This document shows, piece after piece, positions 54,169 through 64,000 of a DNA stretch of 64,000 bases. Position 1 is the stretch's first letter, and each line of letters begins with the position of its first letter. The DNA lies in contig CM055096.1 of assembly GCA_029204225.1 (NCBI GenBank), positions 6,006,931 through 6,070,930 of the forward strand. The letters run 5' to 3'. Source of the stretch: Diphasiastrum complanatum. Taxonomy: Eukaryota > Streptophyta > Lycopodiopsida > Lycopodiales > Lycopodiaceae. Position numbers and translations under genes: made by a program. The notes beneath the pieces were generated by a model that was not told the origin of the DNA, did not search any database, and saw only the letters and a program-made list of their open reading frames with translations.

Positions 54169-57100
54169 AGATAGGATCTACTAGAGCATACCTTCTAGAA
54201 GCTAGTGAAAGGTTAAATTCTACCAATTATGCTATTTGGAAAGTGAGGATGGAGTTACTCATGGTGCTCCAGGATCTTTATGAGTTTTTGATTGATGATG
54301 AAGATGAACTTCTAGGTGCATAGGAGTTAGCTAAATACAAGACAAGATCTAGGTTTGCACTTCATTGTGTGAAGATGAATGTAGGCAATGATTTGTTGAG
54401 AGAAGTATCAGCTTGTACTAGTGCTAAAGAGGCTTGGGAATCTTTAAGATCAATCTATGAGTCTAGTAACACTTCAAGGGTACTCATGCTTAGGAATTAG
54501 ATTCTGCAAAGCATGAAGAGGACTGATGAGAGTGCACAAGTTTATGTGCTCAGAATCAAGTCTCTCAGTAGGGAGTTAGCTTCCATTGGAGAGAAGATTC
54601 AAGATAGTGAGCTTGTTCAGATTGTCCTTAATGGTCTAGGGAGTGACTTTTCAAATTTGGTCCAAAGCTTTGCAATCCAAGACACTTTGCCCACTATAGA
54701 AAAGCTTCACAGTGTATTAGTGGCTGAAGAGTGTAGGATGATGCATATCAATGCAAGAATGAATGCTATTTCTCTGTAGGATGGTGATGAGAAAGCTAAT
54801 TTCTCATTCAAAGGCAAGAAGAAGGCCAATGGCAAGAAGAAGCACTTCAAGGAGACCAAGGAGGAGGATGAGGCTTCAAGCTCAAAGGGCAAGATCAAAG
54901 ACAAGTCCAAGTAAAATGTTATTTCTATGGAAAAAAAGGACATTTTGCATCAGAATGTCTCAAGAAGAAGAAGGCCCAAGAGAGCAAACAAAGTAACATT
55001 GCACATCAGGAGGAGGAGGATGAAGAAGAGTCGTCTTTGATGGTTTCCAACAAACCACCACCATCCAAGAGCAATACCAATGATTCTTGGTGGATTGATA
55101 GTGGGGTTAGTTCCCACATGACATATCAAAAGGACATTTTCTTCACTTTACTTTCTTACAATGATTTACATAGATCAATCTATACTGCAAGTAGTCAAGA
55201 ATGTAAGATAAGTGGAATAGGAACCATTCCATTGTATGTTGGATCATCCAAAAGGATGAATCTTGAGAATGTTCTTTATGTTCCTAAATTAACCAAGAAT
55301 TTGCTTAGTGTTGGCCAATTAATGGATAATGGCCTTGATGTATAATTTAAGCATGGAGTTTGTTCCATCCTTAGAAATGATGAATGTATAGCCAAAGGCT
55401 TTAAGCAAGGTACATTGCTTAAGCTTGATGCTAATATTGCAATCGAGAGTGTTAACTTGGCAAATGTGGAGTTATCAAAGGTGGAACTATGGCATAAAAG
55501 GTTGGGCCACCCCAACTTCAAAGCCATAGAATCTATGGTTGCAAAGGAGCTTGCAGTTGGACTCCCCAAGCATTTGTCAAAGTGTGGGAAGAGATGTGAA
55601 ACATGCAACCTCTCAAAGGCTCACAAACTACCCTTCTCAAGATCTACATCATACACCAATCCTTGGATAAGAGGAAGAAGGATGATGCAACATCCATCAA
55701 AGGCATCTTTGAGGGATATGGTGAGAATAGCAAAGGATATAGAGTCTTCAATCCCATCACTAGCAAGGTGATAGTGAGTAGGGATGTTATTTTTAATGAA
55801 GGACATTCTTGTGATTTGGATGATAGTGCTACTAATCATCTTGATGCCAAGGATCATGCTAGGATGGAGGAGGAGCTTCCAAGTGAAGAAGAACTTGAGG
55901 ATCCATCTCAAAATGCAACAACTCCAAGAACTCCAAGAAGATCTACAAGGGCAAGGACCGAGCCATTGAGGCTCACCTATGATGGTCAAGGTGATCAAAG
56001 GGAAGGCTCATCACCTTTCACATCTTACATCTTTCTTACTTCAATGTTAGATGAGCCAACATGCTATGAAGATGCTTGTAAATCTAAAAGTTGGATGGAT
56101 GCTATGCAAGTAGAGTATGATTCTCTCATTGAGAATCATACTTGGGATCTTGTGGATCTTCCTCAAGGCAAGTGGGTGTTTAGATTGAAGTATAATGAAG
56201 TTGATGGAGCAATAAGTAAGCATAAAGCTAGGCTTTTAGCCAAAGGTTTTTTTACAAACCAAAGGCATTGATTAAGATGAGACTTTTGCTCATGTGCCTA
56301 AGCTTGTTACTATCAGGTTGATCATTAGTCTTGCTACAACCTTCAATTGGGTATTCCAACTTGATTTCACAAATGCATTCCTCAATGGTTATTTGGAGGA
56401 AGAGATCTACATGAGGCAACCCAAGGGCTTCATCAAGGCAAAGCATGAAGGAAAGGTGTGTTTCTTGAAGAAGAGTCTTCATGGGCTCAAGCAAGCACCT
56501 AGAGCATGGTACTCTAGGCTAAACTCTTTTCTCATTTCCATCATTTTTGTAATGAGTGCCTATGATCCATCATTGTACAAATATTTCATAATGGCATGAT
56601 CATTATTCTTGTTTTATATGTAGATGACATTATCTTGAATGGTAATGATCTAGATGGAATTAGAGATGTAAAAATTGCTTTAGCAAAAGTGTTTAAGATG
56701 GTAGATCTCGGCCTATTAAGCTTCATTCTTGGAATAGAGGTTATTAGAGGATGTGATTTTAGCTTCATTTGTCAATCTAAATATGCTACATCTATCCTAG
56801 ATAGATTTGGAATGAAGAATTGTAAAGGCATTGAGACACCAATGGAGCAACATGTAAAAACATCTATTGGTTGTGATGAAGCATCCTTTGAGGACGTCAC
56901 ATTATATAGAAGGCTTATTGGCTCCTTGATCTATTTAACTATAACCAAACCATATCTTAGTTATAGTGTTGGAAAGTTAAGCCAATTCATGCAAAGTCCT
57001 CTAGTTTCACATTGGAAGATGGCCAAAAGAGTTCTTAGATACATTTCATCTACTAAGAATTTTAACATTTTGTATAGAGGGACTAATCTTGGCTTAAGAG

Positions 57101-57483
57101 CCTATAGTGACTCAGATTTTGCCGGTGACAAAGTGGATAGAAGATCAAAAACTGATTTTGCCACCTTTCTATGTGATGGAGTAGTATCATGGCTTTTCAA
57201 AAATCAAGAAACCATCTCCGTATCTTCACAGAATCCAAATACAAGGCCTTAAAATCAACATGCAAGGAGGTCTTGTGGCTCAAAAGGCTATTGGTGGAGC
57301 TTCATGTCATGGAGGAGGAGATCCCTATCATCTATTGTGACAACTAATCAGCCCAATCACTTGCAACTAATCCTACATTCCATGCAATGAGCAAACACAT
57401 CGAGATTCCTCATCATTTTGTGAGAGAGAAAGTGCAAGCCAAAGAGATCAAGCTCCAACATGTGTCATCGTCAAGTTGCTTGC
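54169..57483 (+). pseudogene. Copia gag-protease-RT-RNase H polyprotein, integrase core deleted
   Basis: Gag: YLLEASERLNSTNYAIWKVR and the following 200 residues, with stops. Knuckle: CYFYGKKGHFASEC, where the second Cys is Tyr. Protease: DSWWIDSGVSSHMT (DSGA to DSGV). Pre-integrase: LWHKRLGHPNFKAIESM, then CETCNLSKAHKLPFS. The DDE core is missing, the next block being SKGYRVFNPITSKVIVSRDV. RT: QVEYDSLIENHTWDLVDLP, QLDFTNAFLNGYLEEEIYM, LKKSLHGLKQAPRAWYSRLN and LVLYVDDIIL (YVDD intact near 56620). RNase H: AYSDSDFAGDKVDRRSKTDF and the tail to KLQHVSSSS. Stops and shifts prevent full translation. Confidence 0.88.
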
Positions 57484-57491
57484 CTAACTTG

Positions 57492-57501
57492 GCAAAGGAA
57501 G
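57492..57501 (+). promoter_or_regulatory. Polypurine-like tract (GCAAAGGAAG)
   Basis: Precedes the 3' LTR start TGTCTTTAACTATG. Confidence 0.6.
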
Positions 57502-57861
57502 TGTCTTTAACTATGTATCCCCATTCTCCATAGTGAGAAGATAGAAACGTTTTGGAGCGCAAGGAGAAACTCGAATTTTCTCTCTATGTATGGTGATTGT
57601 GATTGATTCCAATGAAACCCAGCTTTGGCACACTTCAAACTCTGTCTACAGGCCGTACTATAGCTTGATTTTTACACGTGGAAACTTGGATTATAGTTTT
57701 TGATCAATGCTCTGATTGTCTCTACTTGTTTTCTATCAAGCTACTAAACTTGATCTTGTTTTTTGATTACTAGTATCTGATAGATTGTTTACCAAGCACA
57801 CAATCAACCTTGTGGATCATTCAAAGATCCATTTACGGCCCTTAGTACTGTACTTTCCACA
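57502..57861 (+). repeat. 3' LTR of nested copia
   Basis: 360 bp, ends CTTTCCACA at 57861. Immediately right is the interrupted minus-strand integrase. CACGTG lies at 57675, the same relative place as in the 5' LTR. Confidence 0.9.
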
Positions 57862-58860
57862 TCTTCTTCCTCTTGGCCATTCCACTTTGTTGTGGTGTCC
57901 TTGGGCTTGTGTACTCTCTCTTGATCCCATTTGCCTCAAAAAATGCTTTGAAGTTGGTAGAAATGTACTCACCATCATTGTCACTCCTTAAGCACTTGAT
58001 CTTGGTAGAGAATTGGACTTCCCTTGCCATCTTGAACTTTAAATAGACATCAAACACTTTATCCTTGCTCTTTAGTAGATACACCCAACCAAATCTACTA
58101 AAATCATTAATAAATGTCACATACATCTTCGCACCTCCATTGCTAATTATAGTAACACTATGAATTTCTGAATGCACAAGTTGAAAATACTTACTTATCT
58201 TGATGTAGATATCTTGTAAGGTAACCTATTTGACTTTGATAAATCACATTGCTCACAAACATGATTCATGCTAGTTAGAGATTTTGGGAAGACCAAAAAC
58301 AACTTGCCTCTTTGCCATCACCTCTAATGACTTGTAGTTGAAATGCCCCAATCTCTTCAGCCATACCTCTTGCATTGAAAATTTCTCATTTTCCATACAT
58401 CCAACTTGGTTAGAACAACACAAGCATCAAGTTTGAACAACTTATCTTGCCTCTTCCCTTTTGCAATTAATTCATCCTCCTTGATCAAACAAGCATCACC
58501 ATCAAAACCCTCCTTGTCAGGCATTTGACTTACACTAAGAAGATTCATAGTGATAGATGGAATGAACAAAACATCCTTCAAATTCACATTCCTATTGGTA
58601 GAGAGAGAAATAGGAAAATTTGTGCCAATCCCTTTGATTGCGCACTCCCCATCATTGGCCATGTAGATCAATTTCTTGTCACCTACAAATGCCATCAATG
58701 ATGAATAATAATCCTTATGAAATGTCATATGTGATGTAGCTCCACTATCAATCCACCAAGGATAAATATCTCCATGATTAGCCAACAAGCAAAATGACAT
58801 AATAAAAGCATCATTTGAAAATTGTTCATCAACACCATCTACTTATAAAATGAGAAAAAT
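57842..58860 (-). pseudogene. Copia protease and integrase N-terminal half (outer element)
   Basis: Protease: DIYPWWIDSGATSHMTFHKD, catalytic Asp and Gly intact, followed by LKDVLFIPSITMNLLSVSQM. Pre-integrase remnants lie around 58190-58350. Integrase: AKMYVTFINDFSRFGWVYLL, KIKCLRSDNDGEYISTNF (second catalytic Asp) and SPRTPQQSGMAKRK, where the catalytic Glu (normally AERK) is Lys. The reading frame ends at the nested LTR. Gag is missing to the right. This is the upstream half of the integrase that resumes at 52918. Confidence 0.8.
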
Positions 58861-59047
58861 AAGATGTGTTCCATGCATATACATCTACTTATAATAGCCA
58901 TAACGTCACTTGGCCACGTGCTGTAAGAAAGCCCTAAAATAGCAATTTTTAGGTACTTCACCAAAAACCTAGATTTTAGTGACTAAATGCAATGTATCAA
59001 CATTAGCCAATTAGAATGGGTCTAAATCCAACCTCATCCACAAATAT

Positions 59048-59159
59048 AATTGCCAAAAATAGTACAAACACTATTTAGGCCTTTATTGACAAACACAAAT
59101 CTATCTCTACTTTGAAATTTCATGTTAAAATAAATCAACTAAGCTTGACATTTTTCACA
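59048..59159 (-). repeat. Partial copia LTR, start of the outer element
   Basis: Minus strand begins TGTGAAAAATGTCAAGC and matches the first about 110 bp of the LTR at 51412 leftward (including CACTATTTAGGCCTTTAT on the plus strand). The rest of the LTR, leader and gag are absent. Confidence 0.65.
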
Positions 59160-60023
59160 ACTTGCACATCTTCAAATTATGCAAGCAAGAACAAACAGAA
59201 CACAAAACTTCAAATGACTCAAATAGCTTCACATGTGTGAAGTATAGGCTGCTATACAAACGTAGAGCTGAGAGAAACGTACAAGTGATTATTCAAGCAT
59301 CGAATCCAAAAGAATACAAGCAAATGATCTACTTCAATCTAGTAAGCGAATTTTTTAAAAATTTCAACTTCCCAGTTTGTCCCAATGTGTAGAATATTGA
59401 GCTTCAAAAAGAGCATATACAAAATATGATAGAGCTCATGCTGGTCTAACCGGATTTCACATTTGTGAGGGTGGCATGTGATCAATACTTAACCTACTAT
59501 TAAAGTCTACCCCTAATTTAGAGACATCAAATCAAATTGCACCTCTCCAAAATTCCTAGATTGAAGGAAATTGGTCCTAATTTATAGAAACTTGCCAAAT
59601 GGTCTTATCTACTCATGAGATTTGGTACTAGCCGAACTAGGCCTATCCTCCACACGTGGAATAGGTTCCACATATGTATAACAAATATAGTTTAATCAAG
59701 CTATTATTTGCATTTTTTCACATTATAAAACTTCAGAAGCTCAGAACAACCAATTATCATTGGCAGCCATAAACTTGACCTTGGCTCCTACATTCCATCT
59801 CCTTCTAATGCTATGATTTTGGTCTAATATTTTGCAATTTTTAGACTACATCTCTTTGCCCTCATAAATTCAAATTTGATATGAAATAGGCTCACTAAAA
59901 GGTTGTATTGGGACACAAGCTTTTGTAGCTTAAATGCTAATTAAAACTCTGGGTGGGACATCAAAATCAAAAGTTAATATGCCTTTTGGTTCTTTGCTAA
60001 GAGTAGGTGGAGCATGCCCTAGC
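59160..60023. other. No gene recognised
   Basis: AT-rich. A CACGTG lies at 59653 in a context like that seen in LTRs (CCTCCACACGTGGAATAGG), so an old LTR piece is possible. A 76-codon frame at 59162-59392 has no motif. Confidence 0.4.
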
Positions 60024-60025
60024 GT

Positions 60026-60107
<82 letters not shown>
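60024..60107 (+). repeat. Compound (GT)n(AG)n microsatellite
   Basis: About 27 bp of GT/TG then 57 bp of AG, uninterrupted. The AG part is (CT)n on the minus strand. Confidence 0.95.
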
Positions 60108-60111
<4 letters not shown>

Positions 60112-60240
60112 TCGCTTTAATCAAAAGAGAATGACCATAAGAGTACAAAAGGGATGAAACATGAAATTCTAGAGCCAAAAGGCAAATTTAGTTAATTTAA
60201 TATTTTAGCTAAAGATGAAACATCAAACTAGTTTACTCAC

Positions 60241-60869
60241 TGTTAAAAATTCACAATTCTGGCTTGACTAGTTTTGGTCATATGACTTGTAAATAGTTAG
60301 ATGGTCATGATGTGGCTTGTCACACGTGCCAAATAGCATAGGATTCCATTCATAAGGATGTTCTCAAGTAGACCTAAGTGTTAGAACCTTTGGAATGAGT
60401 CCAAATTATGCTTAGATACAAGGGAGAAAAAATAGGAGCTATTTTTGGTAATTTTTGCATTGCTGAGGGATCTCCAAGATTCCAACCCTAACGTGGTAGG
60501 GATGACCAAAATTAGCATTAGGGATAGGTTTAGGGCTACTCATACCTGCCCAAAACCATGATGGATCATGTATATATAGGTGATGGTATCTCACCAAAAT
60601 CAATCAAGCAATTTCATGATTTTTCTCTCATAATGGTGCAATTGCTCTCTATGTTCATAATTGTTTGAGTACTTTACTCAGACTGTGGGAGGCCGTACTT
60701 TCACACGTGTGAAGCCTTCTTCAAGGATTTGGGCCATTTAGTGAGGTTCAAGCATAGATTTTTGATGGAATTTGATGGTTCAACTTGTGCTAATCTTATG
60801 AAATCATAATCTATTGTTTCCCTCATCATTTCAAGTGTTTTAGGATCCTTATTTGCTGTAATTTTTACA
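60241..60869 (+). repeat. Copia 5' LTR (629 bp)
   Basis: Starts TGTTAAAAAT and ends ATTTTTACA, nearly perfect inverted termini, directly before the primer-binding site. It contains a TATA box and two CACGTG sites (60323, 60704). The phrase GGCCGTACT near the second is shared with the LTRs at 53190 and 57502. The 3' LTR is outside the window. Confidence 0.85.
60571..60578 (+). promoter_or_regulatory. TATA box of the LTR (TATATATA)
   Basis: TATATATAGG, 299 bp before the LTR end. A start about 30 bases on would leave an R-U5 of about 260 bp. Confidence 0.6.
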
Positions 60870-60881
60870 TGGTATCAGAGC
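60870..60881 (+). promoter_or_regulatory. Primer-binding site (initiator Met tRNA)
   Basis: TGGTATCAGAGC, perfect match to the canonical plant sequence, abutting the LTR end. Confidence 0.93.
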
Positions 60882-61680
60882 CTAAAGGCTGAAATGTGCT
60901 AAATCCTTGGTTTTCATTCAATTTGATCACAATTTTTGATCTAAATGTTGTGTAAATTGGATCTTAGCATCTAGTATTGATTCTAGAACTCAAAGTGAGT
61001 CAAATACATTGGAGATTGGTGTTGTGTGACTTCATTTGCAGGTGTTTAGGTGTCTAAAACCAGAGGCAAAGTTGAATTCAATTCACATTACCAAGATGGC
61101 AAGTTTTGCTTGCTCCAAGCATTGATTTCTAAGCGAGTTTTGGAGGTGATTTCATAGAGGCGGTTTTCTAGCATTCAAGGAGAGGGAAGATCAGAGTTTT
61201 GGGGACTCTTCAAGGCTGTTCTAAGGTGTAGTAGACATCTCCTAAAGTGATTTAGGTTCAGTCCAACCATTGCTTGACTTATGCACCAAATTAGATCAAT
61301 TTTTCATCAATTTTGATCATTTTTTGCTTGTGATTGGATAGTAGATTGTGTTGCATCCTCATTAAGTTCCATTTAGCTCTTTAACAAGTGATTTTGGAAG
61401 TATATTAGGTTGCTGAAATTCACTCTTGATCAGATCATTTGGAAGCTTTAATGTTCTTTATAGAAAGAGGGGCAATTCTACTAGTATTGTCTACTTCAAT
61501 CAAGCAAGTGCATTGTTTGTAGTATTCTATGATTTGATTTTGTTAGAGATCATTCTTAGATCTTTATAGGAAGTCTATTACTGATCTTTTCAGGTCCCTA
61601 AGAAGTGGGATAAGATAGACCTTCAATCAAATCAATAGAAGTAGCCTTCCTTTGTGTCAAGTCCTTGATTAGGAGACTAG
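60882..61680 (+). other. Leader of the copia element
   Basis: About 800 bp of untranslated leader between primer-binding site and gag. No conserved feature was recognised. Confidence 0.7.
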
Positions 61681-64000
61681 ATGACATCTATAAATGCATA
61701 TCTTTTGGATACTAATGAAAGGCTCAACAAAACTAACTATTCCATATGGAAAGTTAGAATGGAATCTATCATGATCATGCAAAATCTGATGGAAATTGTA
61801 AATGGTAAGGAGGGTGAACCTATTCATCCTCAAGAAAAAGCCAAATACATCAAGAGGTGCAATGTTGCACTACATTGCATAAAAATGAATGTTGCAAATG
61901 AACTCTTAAGAGAGGTAGGAGATTGCACTTCAGCTCAAGATGCTTGGGAGACTTTGCAAAAGGTCTATGAATCCAAGAACCAAACTAGAATGTTAGTTTT
62001 GAAGAATCAAATCTATAGAAGCTATCAAAAGAAAGGAGAGAGTGCACGTACTTTTGTCCTAAGAGTAAAGGAATTGAACAAAGAGCTAGCCTTTATAGGT
62101 GATCCTATCAAGGATGAGGAGCTTGTTCAACTCATATTGAATGGACTAAGCTTTGAATTTGACAATTTGGTTCAGGGATATGCAATTATGGGTAAGCTAC
62201 CCATACTTGAAGAACTCCAAGGCACACTCATGGCCGAGGAATCAAGAAGGAGCCAAATGCAAGAGAGGATGGATAGGCTTTCCATCCAAGGTGGAGATGA
62301 CCAAGCTCTCTTCACCAAAGGCAAAGGCAAGTCCAAAGGCAAAGGATCAACATTCAAGAAGTCTACAAATCTTGAGGATCAAGAAGGACCCTCAAAGGCA
62401 TCTCCATCAACCACCAAAGTCAAGAAGGACAAATCAAAGGTGAAGTGCTACTATTGTAGCAAGATGGAGCATTATGCCTCGGAATGCTTCAAGAGGAAGC
62501 AAGATCAAAGCCAAGCCAACATGAGCAAAGATGAGGAGGAGGAGAGTTCACATGAGGACTCTCTCATGATGTCCATATTTTCTTTAACAAGCTTCAAAGG
62601 AGAAGATCCTTGGTGGATTGACTCAAGTGCTAGTTCACACATGACTAGTAAAAGGGAGTTTTTCTCTTCTCTCTTATCTTATGATGGACCTATAAAGTCT
62701 ATCTATACAACAAATGATGAAGCTTGTAAGATTGAAGGAGTTGGTAGCATTCCCCTTTGCTTAGGATCTTCCAAAAAGATCAACATAGAAGGTGTTTTGT
62801 ACATTCCTACAATAACAAAGAATCTACTAAGTGTTGGCCAAATGGTAGACAATGGTTTCAATGTTGACTTTGCCTCAAATGAATGTTTCATCAAGAAGAA
62901 GGGTAAGATAGTGGCTAAGGGCACTAGACTTGGCAAACTTTATAAGTTGGATGCATTTGTGGATACTAATGTTGTCATGTTGGCCGAGAAGAGCAAGATA
63001 TCTACCTTTACTTTATGGCACAAAAGACTTGGACATGTCAACTCGGGTTCCATGGAGGCTATGATCAAGGAGGAGTATGCTTTAGGCCTACCAAGGTCTA
63101 TTGGGAAGGAAGACAAGGTTTGTGAAGCTTGTGCCTTATCCAAGGCACATAAGAAGGTGTTTCCTAACTCCATCACAAAGTCATCTCATCCTCTTGAACT
63201 CATACACTCGGATGTGCACATTGCTAGCACCAAATCTAATGGAGGTTCATCCATGTTTTTAACCTTCATTGATGACTACTCAAGATATTGTTGGGTGTTC
63301 TTACTTTCCTTCAAGTCTCAAGTATTTGATACTTTTGTAAAGTTCAAGTTGTTTGTGGAAAAGCATCATAATCATAGCACCAAGATTCTTAGAAGTGACA
63401 ATGGTGGAGAATTCATCTCCAATGAGTTCAAGGCCTTTTGTCCTTACACTCCTCAACCAAATGGAGTTGCTAAAAGAAGGAATAGAACATTATGTGAATG
63501 TTCTAAGGCTTTAAGATTAGATGCTTGTTTGCCCAAATCCTTTTGGGGTGAGTCTCTTGTATGTGCAAACTACTTGATGAATAGGGTGTCTTGCAAAGCA
63601 ATTGAAGACAAAACTCCTTATGAGATGTTGTATGGAAAGAAACCCAATCTTAATCACTTGAAAGTTTTTGGGTGTATATGTTATGTGCATGTGCCATTGG
63701 AAACAAGAACCACGGAGGATCCATCTTCCACAAGAGGGATCATGCTTGGATATGCAAGCTCAAGCAAGGGCTACAAAGTCTATCTCCCATCCTTGAACAG
63801 ATTTGTTGTTTCAAGGGATGTCATCTTTGATGAACATCATATGCATATGCTTGAAGAAGGCAAAAGTGCTCCAACAATCAAGAAGAAGATGGCCGAGGAG
63901 CAAGATCTTGGTTTTGAGGAGGAGCTCATGAAGGAGCAAGCACCAAACCCACCTATCACACCAAGGAGATCTTCAAGGGCAAAAGTGGAGCCATCAAGGC
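61681..64000 (+). CDS. Copia gag-protease-integrase polyprotein, open to the window edge
   Basis: ATG 61681 opens a frame with no stop for 773 codons to the window end. Gag starts MTSINAYLLDTNERLNKTNY and contains a UBN2-like capsid. The knuckle CYYCSKMEHYASEC is at 62446-62487. Protease WWIDSSASSHMTSK has DSS for the usual DSG (Asp314 kept). Pre-integrase LWHKRLGHVNSGSMEAM and CEACALSKAHKK follow. Integrase HSDVHIAS has Asp511, FIDDYSRYCWVFLL follows, LRSDNGGEFIS has Asp573, and PYTPQPNGVAKRRNRTL has Lys598 for the catalytic Glu. The Asp-to-Glu spacing is 25 rather than 35, so about 10 residues are missing. Then come PYEMLYGKKPNLNHLKVFG and VYLPSLNRFVVSRDVIFDEH. RT should follow beyond the window. 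The frame is intact but three catalytic features are damaged. Confidence 0.9.
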   Translation, partial: MTSINAYLLDTNERLNKTNYSIWKVRMESIMIMQNLMEIVNGKEGEPIHPQEKAKYIKRCNVALHCIKMNVANELLREVGDCTSAQDAWETLQKVYESKNQTRMLVLKNQIYRSYQKKGESARTFVLRVKELNKELAFIGDPIKDEELVQLILNGLSFEFDNLVQGYAIMGKLPILEELQGTLMAEESRRSQMQERMDRLSIQGGDDQALFTKGKGKSKGKGSTFKKSTNLEDQEGPSKASPSTTKVKKDKSKVKCYYCSKMEHYASECFKRKQDQSQANMSKDEEEESSHEDSLMMSIFSLTSFKGEDPWWIDSSASSHMTSKREFFSSLLSYDGPIKSIYTTNDEACKIEGVGSIPLCLGSSKKINIEGVLYIPTITKNLLSVGQMVDNGFNVDFASNECFIKKKGKIVAKGTRLGKLYKLDAFVDTNVVMLAEKSKISTFTLWHKRLGHVNSGSMEAMIKEEYALGLPRSIGKEDKVCEACALSKAHKKVFPNSITKSSHPLELIHSDVHIASTKSNGGSSMFLTFIDDYSRYCWVFLLSFKSQVFDTFVKFKLFVEKHHNHSTKILRSDNGGEFISNEFKAFCPYTPQPNGVAKRRNRTLCECSKALRLDACLPKSFWGESLVCANYLMNRVSCKAIEDKTPYEMLYGKKPNLNHLKVFGCICYVHVPLETRTTEDPSSTRGIMLGYASSSKGYKVYLPSLNRFVVSRDVIFDEHHMHMLEEGKSAPTIKKKMAEEQDLGFEEELMKEQAPNPPITPRRSSRAKVEPSR

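Larger units (their letters stand above)
53190..57861 (+). mobile_element. Nested copia element with both LTRs, plus strand
   Basis: LTRs at 53190-53550 and 57502-57861 differ at roughly two dozen positions (about 93% identity by eye). A primer-binding site follows the first and a purine tract precedes the second. Order is gag, protease, integrase, RT, RNase H, as in Ty1/copia. The integrase core is deleted, and about ten stops or shifts interrupt the rest. No 5-bp target duplication is seen (GGAAG versus TCTTC). It lies inside the integrase of a minus-strand copia. Confidence 0.88.
50905..59159 (-). mobile_element. Outer copia element, minus strand, split by a nested copia
   Basis: Left part: LTR (50905-51412), tail and integrase C-terminal half (51413-52925). 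Right part: integrase N-terminal half, protease (57842-58800) and an LTR start (59048-59159). The integrase breaks at SGMAKRKK on the right; its continuation (TKCTIFYMARLANVGD) resumes at 52918 on the left. A plus-strand copia with its own LTRs occupies 53190-57861. Gag and most of the right LTR are missing. Splitting by insertion is the simplest reading. Confidence 0.72.

Overview
The window reads as nuclear DNA from a land plant with a large, repeat-filled genome. By eye it is AT-rich, and it is packed with decayed LTR retrotransposons whose primer-binding sites match plant initiator-Met tRNA. It contains one clear two-exon plant gene of the lachrymatory-factor-synthase-like SRPBCC family. 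Several other elements are unusual for flowering plants: a Penelope-like reverse transcriptase, a two-ORF LINE lying between (TC)n tracts, and a transposon-like protein of a type I associate with mosses and ferns. A fern is my best guess, with lycophyte or conifer as alternatives; the sequence alone does not settle this.

Layout. 1-1859: 3' end and LTR of a Ty1/copia element. 1860-5963: no gene recognised. 5964-7898: internally deleted Ty3/gypsy element (gag joined to integrase). 8872-14241: near full-length LINE (ORF1, then endonuclease-RT ORF2) flanked by (TC)n and (CT)n. 14242-18240: nothing recognised. 18242-21125: 5' half of a minus-strand copia element between two copies of a TTCGCGAA-rich repeat. 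21560-22897: a second minus-strand copia 5' end. 23011-23302: a MITE-like inverted-repeat element. 24152-26690: minus-strand gypsy with three zinc knuckles and two tandem retropepsin domains. 26851-27525: plus-strand gypsy 5' end. 28506-28875: NIF/FCP1-type HAD phosphatase fragment. 28914-29337: minisatellite. 30258-30975: candidate broken multi-exon gene with a methyltransferase-like motif. 32102-32741: the intact SRPBCC gene. 34114-36085 and 38490-40811 onward: two copia derivatives lacking reverse transcriptase. 37627-38357: gypsy integrase. 42420-44290: local repeats. 44778-46045: transposon-like ORF. 46338-46433: (CT)48. 47183-48905: Penelope-like RT. 50290-50904: gypsy integrase. 50905-59159: nested copia elements. 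60241-64000: a comparatively young copia element with an open gag-protease-integrase frame running off the end.

Apart from the SRPBCC gene, and possibly the phosphatase and methyltransferase-like fragments, everything recognisable is mobile DNA. Many elements share inactivating features: deleted domains, catalytic substitutions of the G-to-A or C-to-T type, and in-frame stops. The picture is of a methylated, decaying repeat landscape in which older elements are interrupted by younger ones.
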